Positions 44,589 to 47,295 of a stretch of 47,295 bases of DNA are shown in pieces (positions within the stretch are counted from its first letter, which is position 1; each line of letters begins with the position of its first letter). The notes under the pieces are model-generated. The model made no database searches and was not told the origin of the DNA. It worked only from the letters and a program-made list of their open reading frames with translations. The position numbers and the translations under genes are program-made. This DNA comes from an uncultured Clostridia bacterium (GTDB lineage: Bacteria; Bacillota; Clostridia; Oscillospirales; CAG-272). The stretch spans positions 1 through 47,295 of the forward strand of contig CANQPT010000011.1 of NCBI GenBank assembly GCA_947625805.1, written 5' to 3'.

Positions 44589-47076
44589 ACCATGTTTCTC
44601 CTATCGTTGTCGCGGCGGTCAGCGGTACCGACAGAGCGCATACCCGCTCCATCTCGCCCTTCAGAATTTCCGCCGCCTGATGCGCACACTCGCGCGCGCT
44701 CTCAATCACCAGTTCATCGTGCACCTGTAGGATCAGGTGAGCGTCGATCCCCGCCTGTTCCAGCGCACTGTGTACGTTTACCATGGCCAGTTTCATGACG
44801 TCGGCGGCCGTGCCCTGGATCGGGCTGTTCATTGCCACCCGCTGCCCGAAAGCGCGCAGCATGGCCTTGCCCGAGGAAAGTTCGGGGATATACCGCCTTC
44901 GACCCATCATGGTGGTGACGTAGCCGTCGGCGGCCGCCTGTTCCACTACGGTGTGCAGATAGGCGGCTACCTTGGGATATGCCGCCATATAGGAAGCGAT
45001 ATATTCCGCCGCCTGCTTTTTGGTCACACCGATGTCCTGTGCCAACTTAAAATCGCTGATGCCGTAAATAATGCCGAAGTTGACCGCTTTGGCCCGCTTG
45101 CGCAGGTCGGGTGTGACCTGCTCGGGCGGGATGCCGAAGGCCTGAGAGGCTGTGACCGCGTGAATGTCAACGCCCTCCCGAAACGCCCGGATCATGGTTT
45201 CATCTCCCGAGATGTGTGCGAGCAGGCGCAGTTCGATCTGCGAATAGTCGGCGTCCACCAGCACTCTGCCCGGCGCGTCCGGCAGGAAATACCGCCGCAG
45301 AGTGCGTCCCAGTTCGGTTTTGATGGGAATATTCTGCAAATTCGGCTCGGTAGAAGAGAGTCTTCCGGTGGCGGTCACGGTCTGCTGAAAGACCGTGTGC
45401 ACCCGTCCGCTTTGATCGGCGGCACGGGAAAGGCCAACCGCGTACGTGGAATTCAGCTTGGTCACCTGCCGGTACTCTAAGATCGCGTCCACAATGGGAT
45501 AGAAAGGCCGCAGTTTCTCTAAAATTTCCGCCGAGGTAGAATATCCGCTCTTGGTTTTTTTGCCCGCGGGCAACTCCAGTTTTTCAAATAAAATATGCCC
45601 TAACTGCTTGGGGGAATTGATGTTGAACTCCTCGCCCGCCATAAGATAAATCTTCTCGGCCAACCGATCGGCACGCTCGGAAAGGGCTCGGGCGTATTCG
45701 GCAAGGCCGTCAAGATCTACCGTAAAGCCCGCCCGCTCCATCTCGGCCAGCACCATGGCACAGGGGTGCTCGATCTTATAATAAACGTCGGCGGCGCCGG
45801 TCTCGGATAAACGTGCGTCCAGCACCTGACGCACAAGGAAAAGTTCGTCCGCCGGGTCGGTGCGTGCGCCGGGGGCATAAGCGCGCATCAGATGGTCAAG
45901 GGTATAGTCGGACGCTGTGGAATCGAGCACGTAGGCGGCGAGGGAGACGTCGAATGCGCAAGCCCGCAGCCGCACGCCGGATTTGTCCAAAAAATGCCAG
46001 AAGTCTTTGCTGTCCTCTAAAATCAGGAGGTAGTCCGTGTCTTCAAAAATCTCTTTCAGCTCGGTCGGGTCGGCGGTGATGCACAGATGGTCCTCCCCGC
46101 CGGCAAAATAAAACGCGCCGTCCGCATAGGTGACCCCGTAATACTCGTTTCTCCGGACGTCGCTTACCCGCGCCGTCCGGTATTCGCAGGGAGCGCTTGC
46201 CGCCTGCCCGGCGGGCAGAGCCAGCCGCTCGGCAAGGGAGAACAGTTCCAGCCGGTCGAGCAGAGGATTCAGTATCTCCGGCCTCGGGCCGTTCCATGCG
46301 GTATCGTCGAGGGAAAGCGCGACGGGCGCGTCGGTCACGATGCGGGCAAGAAAGAGCGAACGGTACGCGCTGTCCTTTCCTGCCGCCAGTTTTGCCTTGA
46401 CGCCGGCCGAAAGAGAAGAAGTTTCATATCCGGCATACAGGCTGTCAAGAGAGCCGAACCCGGCGATCAGTCTGAGAGCGGTTTTCTCCCCGATGCCGGG
46501 CACGCCCGGAATATTGTCGGACGAGTCGCCCATCAGAGCCTTGACAAAGACAAACTGATCGGGGCGCACGCCGTATTTTTCCATAAAGGTTTCGGGTGTA
46601 TAGTCGACGGTACTGCCTGTGGAAGCCAGCAGGACGGTGGTTTTGTCTGTGATCAGCTGCAGGCTGTCCTTGTCCCCGGTCAGAAGATAGACCTGCACCC
46701 CCTGTGCGTTGGCCGTGCGGGAAAAAGTGCCGAGAATGTCGTCGGCCTCGTAGCCCTCGCATTCCACCACCGCAAAGCCCAGCGCCCGGCAGAGATCCTT
46801 GGCATAGGGCAGCTGCATTGCCAACTCGGGCGGCATACCCTTGCGGGTGGCCTTGTAGGCGGCGTCCGCCTTGTGCCGGAACGTGGGCGCGGGCATATCA
46901 AAAGCCGTCGCCACATAGTCCGGGCGCAGTGCGTCGGTATGCTTTAAGATCATATTTGCCATACCGTACACCGCCTGGGTGAACAGGCCGTCCTTAGTGG
47001 TCAGCGGCGGGATCCCGTAAAAGGCGCGGTTGAGAATGGAATTTCCGTCTATGACCAGCATTTTCTTGTCTTGCAT
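44575..47076 (-). CDS. polA: DNA polymerase I
   Basis: N-terminal 5' nuclease 'MLVIDGNSILNRAFYG'; polymerase 'DYSQIELRLLAHISGD', 'RKRAKAVNFGIIYGIS', 'LQVHDELVIE'. Confidence 0.97.
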   Translation of the reverse strand: MQDKKMLVIDGNSILNRAFYGIPPLTTKDGLFTQAVYGMANMILKHTDALRPDYVATAFDMPAPTFRHKADAAYKATRKGMPPELAMQLPYAKDLCRALGFAVVECEGYEADDILGTFSRTANAQGVQVYLLTGDKDSLQLITDKTTVLLASTGSTVDYTPETFMEKYGVRPDQFVFVKALMGDSSDNIPGVPGIGEKTALRLIAGFGSLDSLYAGYETSSLSAGVKAKLAAGKDSAYRSLFLARIVTDAPVALSLDDTAWNGPRPEILNPLLDRLELFSLAERLALPAGQAASAPCEYRTARVSDVRRNEYYGVTYADGAFYFAGGEDHLCITADPTELKEIFEDTDYLLILEDSKDFWHFLDKSGVRLRACAFDVSLAAYVLDSTASDYTLDHLMRAYAPGARTDPADELFLVRQVLDARLSETGAADVYYKIEHPCAMVLAEMERAGFTVDLDGLAEYARALSERADRLAEKIYLMAGEEFNINSPKQLGHILFEKLELPAGKKTKSGYSTSAEILEKLRPFYPIVDAILEYRQVTKLNSTYAVGLSRAADQSGRVHTVFQQTVTATGRLSSTEPNLQNIPIKTELGRTLRRYFLPDAPGRVLVDADYSQIELRLLAHISGDETMIRAFREGVDIHAVTASQAFGIPPEQVTPDLRKRAKAVNFGIIYGISDFKLAQDIGVTKKQAAEYIASYMAAYPKVAAYLHTVVEQAAADGYVTTMMGRRRYIPELSSGKAMLRAFGQRVAMNSPIQGTAADVMKLAMVNVHSALEQAGIDAHLILQVHDELVIESARECAHQAAEILKGEMERVCALSVPLTAATTIGETWYENK

Positions 47077-47102
47077 GGTGTTCTCCTTGCGTGATTATCT
47101 TT

Positions 47103-47152
47103 TGCCTATATATTATCTGCCTGCCTATATATTATCTTGCCTATATATTATA
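47103..47152 (-). repeat. Three copies of TGCCTATATATTAT(CT) upstream of polA
   Basis: Copies at 47103-47118, 47122-47137 and 47138-47152. Confidence 0.85.
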
Positions 47153-47175
47153 ACAAAGATATGAAAATTTTTCAA
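47147..47175 (-). promoter_or_regulatory. SigA promoter of polA
   Basis: Minus strand TTGAAA (47170-47175), 17-nt spacer, TATAAT (47147-47152). Confidence 0.75.
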
Positions 47176-47181
47176 ATACTA

Positions 47182-47210
47182 TTTACGAACGGACTTTTTT
47201 TCGGTATAAT
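47182..47210 (+). promoter_or_regulatory. Putative divergent promoter at the right edge
   Basis: TTTACG (47182-47187), 17-nt spacer, TATAAT (47205-47210). Confidence 0.5.
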
Positions 47211-47295
47211 TAGGATAGGAAAGCCTACAAATAAAAAGTCAAGCCCCAAAAAAGAACTTGACGAAAAAAATTGTAGGTGAAGTAGGAAGAAAAAG

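Noticed and set aside
46087-46947. 286-aa plus-strand ORF
   Set aside because: Antisense to polA.
1-47295. CRISPR arrays, tRNA, rRNA, transposase or prophage genes
   Set aside because: No regularly spaced direct repeats, rRNA-like segments, clear tRNA cloverleaf or mobile-element protein was recognised by reading. Only small palindromic/MITE-like elements are present.

Overview
The window looks like a chromosomal segment of a Clostridia (Oscillospiraceae-like) bacterium. About 25 protein-coding genes can be supported. Housekeeping content includes YchF, PheS/PheT behind a Phe T-box, two radical-SAM proteins, RlmB, PepF, DegV, TcdA, CysK, MnmG/RsmG and Pol I, plus an orphan CpsC-CpsD-CpsB phosphoregulatory module. 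The accessory signal I rate highest spans two loci. Each has a large secreted, unanchored InlB/beta-grasp-repeat protein with a shared C-terminal module, followed directly by a short peptide with a lasso-like 'YxxPx[LFM]' leader. Locus 1 also has an adjacent HPr-kinase/PadeK-like kinase. The third peptide (37437-37580, minus strand, 47 aa) is below the ORF-track cutoff and was found by reading the sequence. Other notable observations: a 929-aa protein that reads as a P1B-type ATPase fold with its catalytic motifs lost; a 268-bp MITE-like or structured-RNA element with perfect 15-bp terminal inverted repeats; two dispersed hairpins related by a compensatory base-pair change; an XRE regulator fused to a Cys-periodic beta-helix-like repeat; and a 36-aa membrane peptide overlapping the mnmG start. 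All family assignments come from motif recognition by eye; no database search was run.
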